DNA of 64,000 nt from Costus lasius. Taxonomy: Eukaryota; Streptophyta; Magnoliopsida; Zingiberales; Costaceae. The position numbers were made by a program, and so were the translations under genes. Where the stretch lies: positions 33,545,501 through 33,609,500 of the forward strand of contig CM050446.2 of NCBI GenBank assembly GCA_027563935.2. The letters run 5' to 3'. Positions 10,765 through 21,364 of the stretch are shown here, piece after piece (position 1 is the stretch's first letter; every line of letters starts with the position of its first letter). The notes beneath the pieces are model-generated. The model was not told where the DNA came from. It saw only the letters and a program-made list of their open reading frames with translations, and searched no databases.

Positions 10765-12292
10765 GAACGATGGAAGTAAAAAAAAAGGTAGAAACAGAAG
10801 GGCCGGAATATCAAATCAACACCTGGAGCGACAATGAGAGTAGTAAGAAAACACATGAATATTTTGTCTTCCCAATGGTTTTGTATACGCTTCTTGCTTA
10901 TACAAATCCGTTGGGGGGGGGGGGCAATTTGTTGAGCCACTTATTTCACCCGGAAATAGCAAAAGGAATATCGCCGAAATTCAATTAAAATCAACTTAAG
11001 ATTGACAGTTCAATGACACCAACACTTTATCAGATAGCAGTAAAAGAAAAGAGCGATGCAATGTAAGCAGTATAAATATAGCCAATAGAACCATGATGAC
11101 CGTAAAGCCTAAACAACAAGCAGACAAAAAGGGGCAATCACGTGAAGAAGAAAATAGCAGCAGCCTCTATCACTTGAGCATTGATGTTCTGATAACTGTC
11201 CAACGTCGGAGTGACTGAGGAGTCCGGGAATTGAGTAACCAAAATAGTGGATTTATTGAAAGCAAAATTGGTCAATCGCCCAAATTCGAACTTCGGCATA
11301 TGTATATAAGTATAATCGAGGGGAATGCGAAAAATAGAGGGATAACCAAGTGTGGCTGAACCACCCGTTTGATATATGGAATCACGCACAAAACATCCAG
11401 AATTTCACGTTCTTGAATAAAAGATAATAATTAAATGGATTCATCATCGAAAACTGCACATGCGACGCCAGAAATCAAAGTGGAAATGCCAATATTCCTA
11501 ACAACCAACCAAGAGTTGAACCACGTACTTCATTCAAAGACAGCGAAAGGGAATATTAGATTTTGGCAAGCAAATGTAGAGTGACTAATGTGCCCATAGG
11601 AATCCGAGGTTAAAGGGCTGTCAAAATATCAAGAGTAACCAATGTCCTACTCAACAAGGATCTCAATACAAAAGAGCAGGCTCAGCACATGCGGGAATTG
11701 GGATACCTTATATGAGGGACCGCTCGGGAATTAATGGAGAAAATGTCGCTACCTGCTCCTGGGACTCCTTCAGGATATTTTGAAGAAATAAAACCTTTCT
11801 CCAGCCTCGTACCGGCTACTCAGTCAAAGCACCAAGCTGCACTACGAGGGATGCAGACAAAATCTATTTTGATTCACTCAAAATACGAAGCTATACGATA
11901 AGAGTGGCGCATGGAAAACCTGGCCCGCGCCATTAAGAACACAAAATGCAGGGCGGCGACTGTCAAAAAAGGAGAAGAACGAAAGAGACATTGGCAGCGG
12001 CCAATAATGAAGGTAAAGACAAAATAGCCCACAAATGGGAGATATTCAGGGCTGATAGGAAAACAGGAAAAAGCGTTCACGGTAGCAAAAAAAAAAATAA
12101 TAAAAAAAACGAACAGGCACGAAAAAAAAAGGAGAGGAGGGAAGCCAGCCAAGAATAAAAGGGGAAGGGGGAGACGAAGAAAAGAAGCAGAAAGAACCAT
12201 CGAAGGCATCATCACTAGAAGAAACAGTAAAAGAGAAGCGAGAAGAGAAGGTAAAAATGAAAAGAAGTTTTCGATCGCTCGGTTTCTCCTAG
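10765..12292. other. Tat 3' region upstream of the antisense gene; no gene seen
   Basis: Would contain the promoter of the antisense PMD gene, but no TATA box can be assigned with confidence. A 12-base G run lies at 10913-10924. The sequence becomes purine-rich on the + strand from about 11900. Reading frames here are hydrophobic by-products of the purine bias and were not accepted as genes. Confidence 0.5.
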
Positions 12293-12423
12293 GTATCATG
12301 GTCGCATTAAGCGGCCTGGCACCACGAATAACACACACACCCTATGATCGCTCTTTGATCGCTCATTATTTTAGGCTTCATGGTCGCATTAAGCGGCCTG
12401 GCACCACGAAGAGCACACACTCA
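12293..12423 (+). repeat. Direct repeat, two copies about 50 bp
   Basis: Copies at 12293-12341 and 12373-12423 share CATGGTCGCATTAAGCGGCC and then TGGCACCACGAA followed by AC-rich tails. They are separated by a short spacer containing two GATCGCTC words. Part of the repeat-rich 3' zone of the Tat element. Confidence 0.8.
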
Positions 12424-12848
12424 CTCTTTCGATTGTCCGTTCTTTTTTTTAAACACCAAAAAGATATATCGAGATAAAATGGAAGAACGAAGGAGAGACG
12501 GCAAAGAGGAAGGGAAGCAGGGTGCAGAAGCTGTAAGAAGAAGGTAAAAAAAAAAGGAGAAGGTAAAAAAGAGGGAAGGAAGGATAGGGAGCCGAGGGAC
12601 TGATTTCAAGAGTAAATGCAAGAGTAAAAAAAGAGAGAGCAAAAAAAGGGAAAAGAAGAAAAGAAGACAAAAAGGAAGAGAAAACGAAAAAGAGGTTCGG
12701 AGCCGAAAGGCTGATTCTGGAAGAAAGCATTGTGTGTGGGGGGGGGGGGGGCAGGAGATAAAAAGGAGAAGTAGGGGAGAAGTAGGGGAGAAGTACCCGT
12801 TCAAGGCCTCTTTTGTTTCCCTCCGAGACTCTGTCTTCAAAGCCATTG
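12424..12848 (+). other. Purine-rich, strand-asymmetric block
   Basis: The + strand is overwhelmingly A and G (runs such as GAAGAAGGTAAAAAAAAAAG) and holds a 14-base G run at 12738-12751. The opposite strand gives Phe/Leu/Ser-rich reading frames that are composition artefacts. It could include the Tat polypurine tract, but no LTR start could be fixed. Confidence 0.6.
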
Positions 12849-12941
12849 CAATACGGCGATGGAACACCTTGCCAAGAGTTCCACAATGAGACGATATGGC
12901 GATGGAACACCTTGCCGGAAAGCTCCACAATGAGATGATTG
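12849..12941 (+). repeat. Tandem duplication, 46-bp unit, two copies
   Basis: Copies 12849-12894 and 12895-12941 share GCGATGGAACACCTTGCC and TCCACAATGAGA. A third partial copy (CCGATGGAACACCTCGG) lies near 12974. Typical of the hypervariable 3' untranslated region of Tat elements. Confidence 0.8.
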
Positions 12942-13154
12942 CTACGGAGAGGATAGGACGACGAATAAGTTACGCCCGATGGAACACCTCGGGCTGCTTC
13001 ATCATCTAGAAGTCAAGGGAAATAACTTTACCCTTTGACCGAAAGCATGGTCGCATATACTGATCTGTTTAAGCGGGGTAGTGTTAATCCTGCTGTCCAT
13101 GGAGACCCCAATCTAAAGCATTGGACGACAAGGATTCTCATTCGAATTAAATAA

Positions 13155-13180
13155 AATATATATATATATATATATATACA
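13155..13180. repeat. (AT)n microsatellite
   Basis: An uninterrupted alternating AT tract within the Tat 3' region. Confidence 0.9.
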
Positions 13181-13329
13181 TATAAAGATACATGATGGCA
13201 TGGCCGCGGCTGATCCGCTCATGATTCGAATTCAAATTCAGTCATGCTTGACTAGACACGGATCCTGAAAGCATAATCTTCAGCTAAATTTGTAACAAAT
13301 ATAATACTGAAAGCCTTATACCAATGCAA

Positions 13330-13391
13330 CGAAATATTGTTTGGGAGTTGCGTACGTCGATGTTCATCATCGGGGCGTAACTCCTCAATAT
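13330..13391. repeat. Hairpin-forming repeat, left copy
   Basis: ATATTG..GGGAGTTGCG pairs imperfectly with CGTAACTCCTCAATAT 35 bases on, and an inner CGATG-TTCAT-CATCG hairpin sits between. The same module recurs at 13742-13803 with changes in both arms. The two copies bracket the tandem array at 13432-13712. Confidence 0.65.
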
Positions 13392-13431
13392 GACGTTACG
13401 TCCATTAAGGCTAAAGTATTCTTCAAACTAA

Positions 13432-13712
13432 ATCACCTAGTACGCCGCAAGGCCGGGTAACTTTCAAAATCAAGTCATCCACCATGCTGCAAGGCCGGAT
13501 AAATTTCCAACACGCCGCGAGCCCGGATAAATTTCCAAAATCAAAATATCCAACACGCCGCAAGGCCGAATAAATTTCCAAATCAAATTATCCAACAAGC
13601 CGTAAGGCCGGATAATTTCCAAATCCAAATTACCCGATACGTCGCAAGGCTAGGTAATTCTCCACATCAAATTATCCATCACGCCACAAGACCGGGTAAT
13701 TTCCCAAGTCAA
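13432..13712 (+). repeat. Satellite-like tandem array, about 44-bp unit, about 6 diverged copies
   Basis: Successive units share ACGCCGCAAGGCCGGATAA followed by TTTCCAAATCAAATTATCCA with scattered substitutions. Short arrays in the Tat/Ogre 3' untranslated region are a recognised source of plant satellite DNA. The units begin and end without coding potential. Confidence 0.8.
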
Positions 13713-13741
13713 ACATCCAACTAGTCTAAATGCAACTTCGG

Positions 13742-13803
13742 TGGAATATTGTTTGGGAGGTGCGTACGTCGATGTTTATCATCGGGGCATAGCTCCTCAA
13801 TAT
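13742..13803. repeat. Hairpin-forming repeat, right copy
   Basis: Second copy of the module at 13330-13391 (AATATTGTTTGGGAGGTGCG ... GCTCCTCAATAT), about 410 bases downstream and in the same orientation. It marks the right side of the tandem array. Confidence 0.65.
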
Positions 13804-14144
13804 AACATCAGGTTGCCTAGACCGGACATCACTCAATGAGATGTTTCAAAGTCAAACATCTGACAGACACAAAACGCCCGAGTCGATGAAAGCTCATTTC
13901 ATTTATCATTTAAATTTTATCTCAAGTTTTGTATTTCTGTCACGTTTATAAATGATATCGTTCAAATTGTTTCTCTTATTTTGGTGCGTATTATAGATCT
14001 CTTAATCAAAGGTTCCCTAATTTCAGGGGTAATTAACAACGAGCGCTTGCGCCCGTTGGAAGCTAGAACCCATTAAATAAAAAAAACCTTATTAATTTAA
14101 GGTGGATTTGAAATGTTCATAATACATTCTCAATGTAACAATTT
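13804..14144. other. Tat 3' end region, boundary unresolved
   Basis: AT-rich, no gene. The 3' LTR of the Tat element probably ends here, but neither a terminal TG..CA pair nor a target duplication could be proven. Confidence 0.35.
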
Positions 14145-14161
14145 TGACCCCACAGGCGCCA
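14145..14161 (-). promoter_or_regulatory. Primer-binding-site remnant (Asp-tRNA type)
   Basis: On the - strand it reads TGGCGCCTGTGGGGTC, close to the complement of the 3' end of plant Asp-tRNA. It resembles the clearer site at 29503-29522. It sits beside a minus-oriented LTR whose internal region is otherwise missing. Confidence 0.5.
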
Positions 14162-14299
14162 AAAACTTGTTGTGATCTGAAAGGTCACACTTTTAAATAC
14201 AAGCAGGTAGACTCGTTTCAGGTGTCGCGGCCAAAGGTATTGGCGTACAGGGCTATTGTCACTCCCTAGCATTGCTCCAAAAACTTGTTGTCCCTAACT

Positions 14300-16224
14300 T
14301 GTAGTGTCCGCTAGTGCGCGGATACTCGAAGTAATAAAATAAATATCAATCCCACAGAGACCTATGCTGTCAAGTACCAAATAATTGATTTCTTCCTATC
14401 TAGGCAATCGAATAAAAAAAGCAAGTAGAGAGCGAAAACACACGGGAAAATAATATTAGAGAGAAATTGGGACTAGGGTTTCGTTCTCTTGGATTTTCAT
14501 GACTAGATATATAAAGATGTTCATCAATCAAATTTTAATATGATAAAGACTTAATTTACTTCAGAAAGGGGATTATCTCACTCTCGTGCAGATAACCATG
14601 CAGAGATAAATCCTCACTTTCGTGCAAGATTCATCCCAGACTGAGGATAAGTAAATCATCAATCAAAGAACTCAAGATCACTTTCGTGCATCTGAGTTCT
14701 AAGTTGATTGCCTCGAGTGGAATCTCGAGGATCACTTTCGAGCATCCGAGACTCAACACACGTTTTACCTACAGTTCTCCAACGTTCCGATCCTCACTTT
14801 CATGCAAGATCTCCACGTTTGACACAATAACTCAATCCTAGGTTCATAATCATCATCAAGGCAATACAAACAACTAAAATAAAGAGATAAGAATTTAACC
14901 TAATTTCTTAGGGTTGGTTTCTATTAATCAATTTTAGGGTTCGAAGTTCTCAAGCAAATCACTTTTCGGTCCTTATTGCGAAAACTCTAAATCATGATGA
15001 CAAAAAGTAAACTAAGGAGAATCTTAGAGCAATAATCGCATAGGTAAAATTATCAAAGTAGAATAATCATGATGCAAGTGTAAAGTATCTAGTCATTAAG
15101 AAAATCGAAGAGAATTACTCCCCTATGTCCCAAAATAAGTTTAAGCTAGCATGGTTAAGGAATTACAAAATACCATAATTTTAGAAGATCAAAAATTAAC
15201 AAGAGAAGAGTTTTAGGAAAATACAGCATGGCTATGAAATATTTCACCGCCGTAATTTGCAATAAAAGCGGTGAACAGTGGCATCCCTCCTTCTTTCTTT
15301 GATTTCTCTTCCAATCGATCTCCTTTCGTTCTGAAACTTTTGGCACGTTGTCTCCTACACCAGACGAAGCTTCGGTATGAAAATCATGGCCGGAGATGCC
15401 TTGGATTCGTCGCAGCGGCGGCGTCAATTGCGATTTCTCCCTCGATAGACGATGAAATTTTGGGGCTTTTGGTGTCTTCGTGTTCCTCTCGTGAAAAGCT
15501 CCCCCTCCTCTTCTTACGGCATCCAATGCAAAGCTCTGGATCGCCCGCAATCATCTCCGCAAAAATTGGGCGTCCAAATTGACCTGGGAGTCGCGTTTAA
15601 AACATGAAATACGGCAGTGTAATAGTTTACGGCCCTACCGTAAAATCGCTCGAGTATTCTGTTCTGAAAGCGCTGGGAAATACGGCACCATAAAATACTT
15701 CACGGCACTACCGTAAAATTGGCTGATCTCTCTGGTTGAAAACGTCTGGAAACTACGGCCCGTAATATGGTTTACGGTAGTGCCGTAAAATCAGTGAAAC
15801 TTTCTGATCTGAAAGCGCCCCAAAATATGGCCCGTAAAATGGTTTACGGCAGTGCCGTATTTTCAACAAAATCTTTTGTTCAGAATTTCTCCAAATTACG
15901 GTAGTGGCTCGATATTACGGTATCGTACGAAAATGCGGTACCGTAATATATATTACGGCACTACCGTATTTTGGGGAGTTGCTCCGTTTTGCTTGAAATT
16001 TATCATGTGTCTTCTTCTCGATGATGAGAATTCTTCTATGTGTCTGATTTTGCTCGAAAACACTCCAAATAATGCCTTTTTGCTTGAAAATCATGAAAAA
16101 CCAAAATAGAAGTAGACTTTGCAATATTTGATGAATCTAACATAAAAACAAGTAAAAGATCCTCAATTTAGCATGAAAAGATATCTAAAATGATACAAAA
16201 TATACTATATATTTTGGTGTCATC
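14300..16224 (-). mobile_element. Minus-oriented Athila-type LTR (solo or truncated element)
   Basis: Starts TGTAGTGTCCGCTAGTGCGC and shares the segment GGATACTCGAAGTAATAAA with the LTRs at 25178 and 29529. It shares the multiple CACTTTCGTGCA-like blocks and the right end TTTTGGTGTCATC. A second start-like motif (TGTTGTCCC) lies at 14286. Strong divergence from the 25-38 kb family means it is an older relative. No internal region remains apart from the primer-site remnant at 14145. Confidence 0.7.
15605..15975. repeat. Array of short palindromes (TTACGGCA-TGCCGTAA type) in the LTR
   Basis: At least four repeats of about 75-85 bases each contain a dyad built on TACGG and CCGTA, such as TTTACGGCAGTGCCGTA near 15843. 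Linkers contain CTTTCTGATCTGAAAGCGCC-like sequence. Position in the LTR corresponds to the arrays at 37430-37755 and, in internal sequence, at 27630-27915. Confidence 0.75.
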
Positions 16225-16946
16225 TGGATGATATGCATATCTTAATTAAATCTTATTGTTATTTATACAATCCTGGTGAGTATGCATATTACCTTAACGA
16301 CCACTTGTTAACCACCTCATGTACATAGCTTCTCTGCTTCTTACCTTCATATTCGTATTCACTTGTGCATTGTTTCATGAGAATAAAAAAAAATATGACA
16401 GTGGTACCGAAGTATTGGTATCCATGACACTATACTTGGCACTAGTCTCAGCATGTTGAAAAAAAAAGGGCAGTGGTACCGAAACGACAATGTGCGATAC
16501 ACGTCATCCAGTTTGGCCACTACCCTATGACTAAAAGACAAAAATACTGGTACCGAAGTCGTGATTCTCATATCTACTTGGCACTATTCTTATTAAAAAA
16601 AAGCCAAATGCTCAATTTATTTGACTCTGATACTATTCTGATGATATTTTCTCATAACTCAATGCATAGTTATTTTTTATTTACGAATGCTTGATATGAA
16701 ATAGTTTAATATGCGGTGTGTTACATAGGCTTTTGTTTTCAATTTTGCATACCCCGAGGGATTGTATTTGTGACATTAGATTTAATTTCTCTTTAGTATT
16801 ATACCATAACATAGAACTTTGTGTTGTTAAATTGTAACCTTAACAGATTATGCTTATTTGATTGAGATTTCCTATGAGATTTCATTACTGTGTTTTAAAC
16901 AATTTAGTTGCTTGAGGACAAACAAAATTCTAAGTCCGATGTATTT
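16225..16946 (+). mobile_element. Athila-type internal 3' remnant
   Basis: Non-coding. Three copies of a GGTACCGAA-containing motif lie near 16401, 16476 and 16550. The right end (TTGAGGACAAACAAAATTC, then TGTATTT before TGATATC) resembles the polypurine-side end of Athila-like elements and runs directly into the LTR at 16947. Confidence 0.5.
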
Positions 16947-18458
16947 TGATATCACTTGTTTATATAGCACATTGCGGCTTAGTTTTGTTATTGTTCTAGA
17001 ATTGAAATTAGAAGTTTTATCTCATTCATTCTTTTAAAAGCTTTATATTGCTCGGAATCTTCACTTTTCTTTGATTTTGTTGAAATGCAGAAAATATTGA
17101 TAAAATCTGATGGAAATTGGAGAAACCGAAGACATTAGGTAATTTTTTATGATGAAACATAGCCACACGTCAAATTTTAGACGAAACAGAGCACAAACGA
17201 GAGTTCACAGCCATACCTATGCATCTATGCATGGTCGTGCATCATCCTGAGTTCCCAGACATTGCCGAGATGTTCACAGGCACACCTGTGCAGCCATGCA
17301 TGGCCGTGAAGATTTTGATGCTATTTTCCAAACTTTGACGAAATGTTTATAGGCATGCCTGTGCATCCATGCACGACTATGAAGATTTTGGTAATTTATT
17401 TCCAGACTTCGCCGAGATGTTCACGGGCGTGGCCGTGCATCCATGCACGGCAATGAAGATATCTGCCATTCATGAGACCTATTTGGTTTTTCGCCCGATT
17501 CTTGCTATTCTTGAAGCGGAATTTGGGGAAAATTGGAGGGGACCTTTCTAACTCAGCCATGGACATTTTGGGAAAGTTATCGGATGGTTTCATACAACGA
17601 ATCAATGTGATTTTGGCAAGAGGCAACTAATAGGTTTCAAGCAATGAACTTGACTTCAGGAGGCTATTCTACATCGATTTCTTCTTCATTTTGACGCTGA
17701 AGATCGTGCTTCATCCTCTCCCATCGTGAACCTAGTCTTTTCTCTAGTTTGATTTGATTTTCTTGAGAGATTTAATGTACTACATGATGAATATTCTAGC
17801 GTATTAGTGTTCAGGCGTAGCCCGCTGTAAGGATGTTAGAATTTTGTGATGTTTAATTAAGTACTTGGTTTGATTTTCTTTTCTTCTTATTCAATCTTTA
17901 TTGCGAATATCTCAAATTTATGTGTTGGCCATGCATTCGTATGTTTAAGACGTTGTGGGATGGACTGAAAGGCGAAGCACAACGTTGGAACTACTTAGAT
18001 TGGACTTATAGTTTCAATCACGAAAGTAGGTCAAAACTACTCGAGGAATTAAGTAATTCTTCACGAAATTGATTGCATCTACTTAACCTAGCAAGCCACG
18101 AAAGTAGGAGACTTAGGTTAAGTTAGATACCAGATCGTAGCTTGAGAGGGGACGATCTGTACACTAGGGAGAATTTCCATAAACAATGTAGATTACTCAA
18201 ACTAAGATTATTATCATCATTTTTCCATATTCTTCATTATGGTCAAACCTAATATCTTGATCTTCCTCTCTAGTTTTTTTATACCTCTCGACTATCTCAT
18301 TTGTTCGATTTTGTTTCTTGCAATTAGATTAATACACCCCTCATCATTGTTTGCTTACCTAGCTAACAATCGATTGATTAGTTGGTACTTGACTCCCTAG
18401 TCCCTGTGGGATTCGATACTTTTATTACGTTATAGAACCATGCCCTTGCGGTACGCCA
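16947..18458 (+). mobile_element. Plus-oriented Athila-type LTR (A)
   Basis: Starts TGATATCACTTG after the TTGAGGACAAACAA leader. Near its end it has the family signature TTGGTACTTGACTCCC, GATTCGATACTTTTATTACG and CTTGCGGTACGCCA. Several CACGAAAGTAGG blocks match, in reverse, the CTTTCGTG blocks of the minus-oriented LTRs. The right end is approximate. Its partner could be the diverged LTR at 21365. Confidence 0.6.
17190..17462. repeat. Four-copy repeat with a perfect 9+2+9 palindrome
   Basis: Units of about 80 bases with CCGAGATGTTCAC and GCCGTGAAGAT. The last unit contains GCCGTGCAT-CC-ATGCACGGC (17432-17451), a perfect inverted repeat with a two-base centre. Earlier units have decayed versions (for example CATGCATGGCCGTG). 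Confidence 0.75.
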
Positions 18459-19878
18459 ATCAAGCTGCTTCTTCAGATCTGCCGCCAGCATCTGATTCAG
18501 CATCAACATCTCTATTTTCAGCTGCAGCCACCTCATCTGCAAATCTTCTGCCAGCGACTCACTCTGTCGCCACCTCTGCTTCACCTGCCCTAACAGCTCA
18601 CCAGATGGCTGCCTTCTCTTCTCCGGTAGATGAAGGACCAACTAGCAACTTTTCTAGCCAACGATAATCGATGCCTTCTTCTCCAGATCCAGTAGCCGAT
18701 AGTTTTGTCTACAGATCCGTCGCTATCATCTCTGTTCCAGCCAGTTGCTATTTGTACTTCATTTCAATTGGCAGTCGATCTGGCCAGCTCCAGCGAGCAT
18801 TTACAGTAGTAGCTGGCATCACCAGCAACTTTCTTTCCACCTTATTACGGCCTTTGTTTTATCCACCGCCAATCTACTTCCAGTCGCTAATAGCTTTCTT
18901 CCAGCCAGAGTCATCAACAACTAGCTTCTTCCTTCTGATTAGCGAGCATCTTCATTAGCGTCGACTTCTCCAGCAACCGTTGTTTCCTTGCTTGAAGCCA
19001 GTAGCAGCATTTCATCTTCGCCGCTAGCATATTTTCTAGCCAGTAGTCTGTTTCCACCACCAGCAGCCGCAGGCAAGATCTCCTAAGCCTCTGTTTCTGC
19101 CCACCGATTAGCAACTTGCTAGACGACCATCAACATATTCTTCTTTAGCAGACCAACAGCTCCATCTAGCTAGCAGGTTTCACCTCCAAATCCACTGTTA
19201 GAATCTGATCTGTTGCCAGCAGATTTCTTCCAGACCAGCGACGTTTTCAACATTAGCAACTCTGTTTCCTCCAACTAGCTGAGCCAGCCGTGCAACCAAC
19301 ATCAACACCGCTTGCCTTCCGTCTCTAGATACGCTACCGAGCACTTGTTTCTAGCCGACAAGATCATTCCCAGAACTATGCTCTGCCGCCTCTCATTCCG
19401 CCACCAGAACTTCCTTCTAGTCGGAGAAGTCTTCAGCAGCCACTGCTAATAGCCTACTCTGTTTCCGTCATTCAAAAAGCTACCACCTCTTTTTAGCTAG
19501 TAGGACCGCTTAGCAGCATCATCTCTCGCTTCCCGCCAACCGACGACTTCGCCTCTAGATTCATTGTCTCCAGTAGGCCACTAGAAACTACTCATTCTCA
19601 CTCTACCGTCGATGACTCATCCTTTGCAGCTAGCAGCTTCCTTTTAGCTAGCACTCTGCTTCATTTTCAACCACTACAACCTCTTTTTCTAGCCAGCCAA
19701 TAGAACCTTTATTTCCGATAGGCCAGCAGCTCCATCCAGCGTCATCTCCTGCTTTCTCTGCTGGCAGCTTGATCACTTAACAACAGCTGTTGCTTCTTTT
19801 TCGCTAGCACCCTCCTTTGACCTCCAGCAATGTCTCTGATTCCCCTTTGGGGAGAAGATATTTTTAGCTTAGGTAAGA
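18459..19878 (+). repeat. Low-complexity AGC/TTC-rich internal region
   Basis: About 1.4 kb of degenerate short words (CCAGCAGC, TTCTTCTAGCCAG, GCTAGCAACTT) with excess pyrimidine and almost no conserved frame. A similar composition, reversed, occurs at 26680-27240 in the minus-oriented Athila-related element. No gene is supported. Confidence 0.55.
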
Positions 19879-19881
19879 TGC

Positions 19882-20018
19882 TATTTTTGGGCTGAGCCTT
19901 ATTTATCTAAAAAATGTACAGGTGAAATTTTCAAAAGGTGCATATTTGAGGAGGAGATAGCCGACATTCTTTATCATGCCTCTTCCAACGGTGGACATGC
20001 TAGCACCCAGAAGACCAC
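19882..20018 (+). pseudogene. Athila-type integrase relic (zinc-binding region)
   Basis: One frame reads YFWAEPYLSKKCTGEIFKRC, then IFEEEIADILYHASSNGGHA and STQKTT. This matches the N-terminal part of Athila/Tat-type integrases, where EEE..ILYHCH..GGHFG..KTA is expected. Two of the zinc ligands are altered (the HCH motif is HAS). Surrounding sequence has no open frame, so only a short relic survives between the two plus-oriented LTRs. Confidence 0.65.
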
Positions 20019-21364
20019 ATTCAATGTCATATATGTGTGATTATATAAACTAGGCCTAGCAGCACCTGGCCCGACGACACACCTCAGATGACGATAATAG
20101 CGATTGAGTTTGCTATGCTATTATTGGGTGAGCATCACTATTTATACTTTCTTGATTTGTTTGCTATTCGATATGGTTGTATCACTTACTTTCTTCTCAT
20201 GAGATTTCTATTCGATGTGGTTGTACGGATCTATCACTTTACACTTTTTGACTATAATTGTATAAGTATGTCACTTCACACCTTTCGCATTAATATTGTT
20301 AGTTTTGGTGTGTAGAAATTTTATCCATGCATGACTTGAATTTATGTGATAAGATGTGTGTGAATCAAATACTCATGACGGGGTGTTTGTTCTCTTTGAT
20401 AATATAATTAGAAATGATATGTGTTGATAATTTTATGGGTTAGAGATTTTTTTTGAAATTACTTGTGGAATGAAATCTTTGGATAAAATTAGTCCTGGTA
20501 TGATTAAGATTTTCATGCGAAAAATATTTTGCATTCTTATAATATGAGTTCAATGAAAGTTACTTGATTTTGATTTTTCTAATTTACTTAATGAAAATAT
20601 TTTCATGAAGAGAAACTAGAGATATTCTATAGATAACATGCTCCAACTCCTCTAGTATGATGGACTGTAGTCATGAGTTATATTATGCCTTTTTGGTATA
20701 GTTTAAGTCTGCTTCAAACAAGTAACGAAGAAAAATTTATTAAAATATTATTTTACCCTTGAGTAGAAAGATTGATAATGATTTAAGTACCATGCCCTTG
20801 GCCAGCTATCTCCATAATAAAGGAAATAAATAAATAAATAAAGGGAAAAAAAATAAAAGAAAAGCAGAAAAAGAGAAAGCTATAGGAAAAGTGGACAACT
20901 CCGCTGACTACTTAAGATTATGCTATGAGTTCTATTACACTGTTTCATGGTGTACTTTGAATAATGTTATCGTGCTAACAGAAAAAGGGTCAATAACCGT
21001 TCAAAGACCAGTTTGCTTTAAAGAGTTGCTTACAGAACTTTCTCTAGGATCGATCAATGATGGTTTTTCTGGGGGCAAATTAGATTTATTGAAAAAGAGT
21101 TTACGATTGTTTATACGAGTTAAACTTGAGTGTCATCTTATAGATTATGGAAATCTTACTCATCTTGGATTATAATGTTTTGAAAATATTTTTCCTAGCA
21201 TGTTATTTCTTTTAAATATTTTATTTCTAAAAATAATTGCACATATTGTGGATTACTTTTATGGTAAAGAGGAATAAACATAAGTCATTTAGTTTTTTTT
21301 TACACACTTTGATTCATATTTTCATTTCCTTGAGGACAAGCAAGGGTTTGAACCTTATGTATTT
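20019..21364 (+). other. Decayed Athila-type internal region, non-coding
   Basis: AT-rich, no acceptable gene; one 94-codon frame at 20891-21175 has no recognisable features. It ends with TTGAGGACAAGCAAGGGTTT, which matches the leader before the LTR at 16947 and marks the 3' end of the internal region. Confidence 0.5.

Larger units (their letters stand above)
1..14144 (+). mobile_element. Tat-lineage (Ogre/Retand-like) Ty3/gypsy retrotransposon, 5' end outside window
   Basis: A Ty3/gypsy element whose gag, protease and 5' LTR lie left of the window. The order RT, RNase H, a second archaeal-type RNase H and integrase (2-4043) is diagnostic of the Tat lineage. About 10 kb of non-pol sequence follows: a captured gene fragment (4872-5668), an antisense PMD gene (6100-10764) and a repeat-rich 3' zone (12.3-13.8 kb). 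Long post-pol regions with additional, often antisense, ORFs and 3' tandem repeats are a known Tat/Ogre property. I could not define the 3' LTR or a target-site duplication. The right end is put just before a primer-site-like motif of another element and may be off by several hundred bases. Confidence 0.75.

Noticed and set aside
11874..12930. Several minus-strand frames (154-169 codons) rich in Phe, Leu and Ser
   Set aside because: They are the translation of a purine-rich + strand; overlapping frames look equally good, with no motifs or start context.
13432..13712. CRISPR-like array
   Set aside because: Units are contiguous with no unique spacers of constant size and are diverged; the context is a plant retrotransposon. 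It is a small tandem array.
13330..14144. Tat 3' LTR with exact borders
   Set aside because: TG starts after purine-rich words exist (for example GGGAGGTGCGTACG), but no partner LTR is in the window and no target duplication is visible.
20891..21175. A 94-codon + strand frame (MDNSADYLRLCYEFYY...)
   Set aside because: No recognisable family, in decayed non-coding element sequence; its length is within chance in AT-rich DNA.
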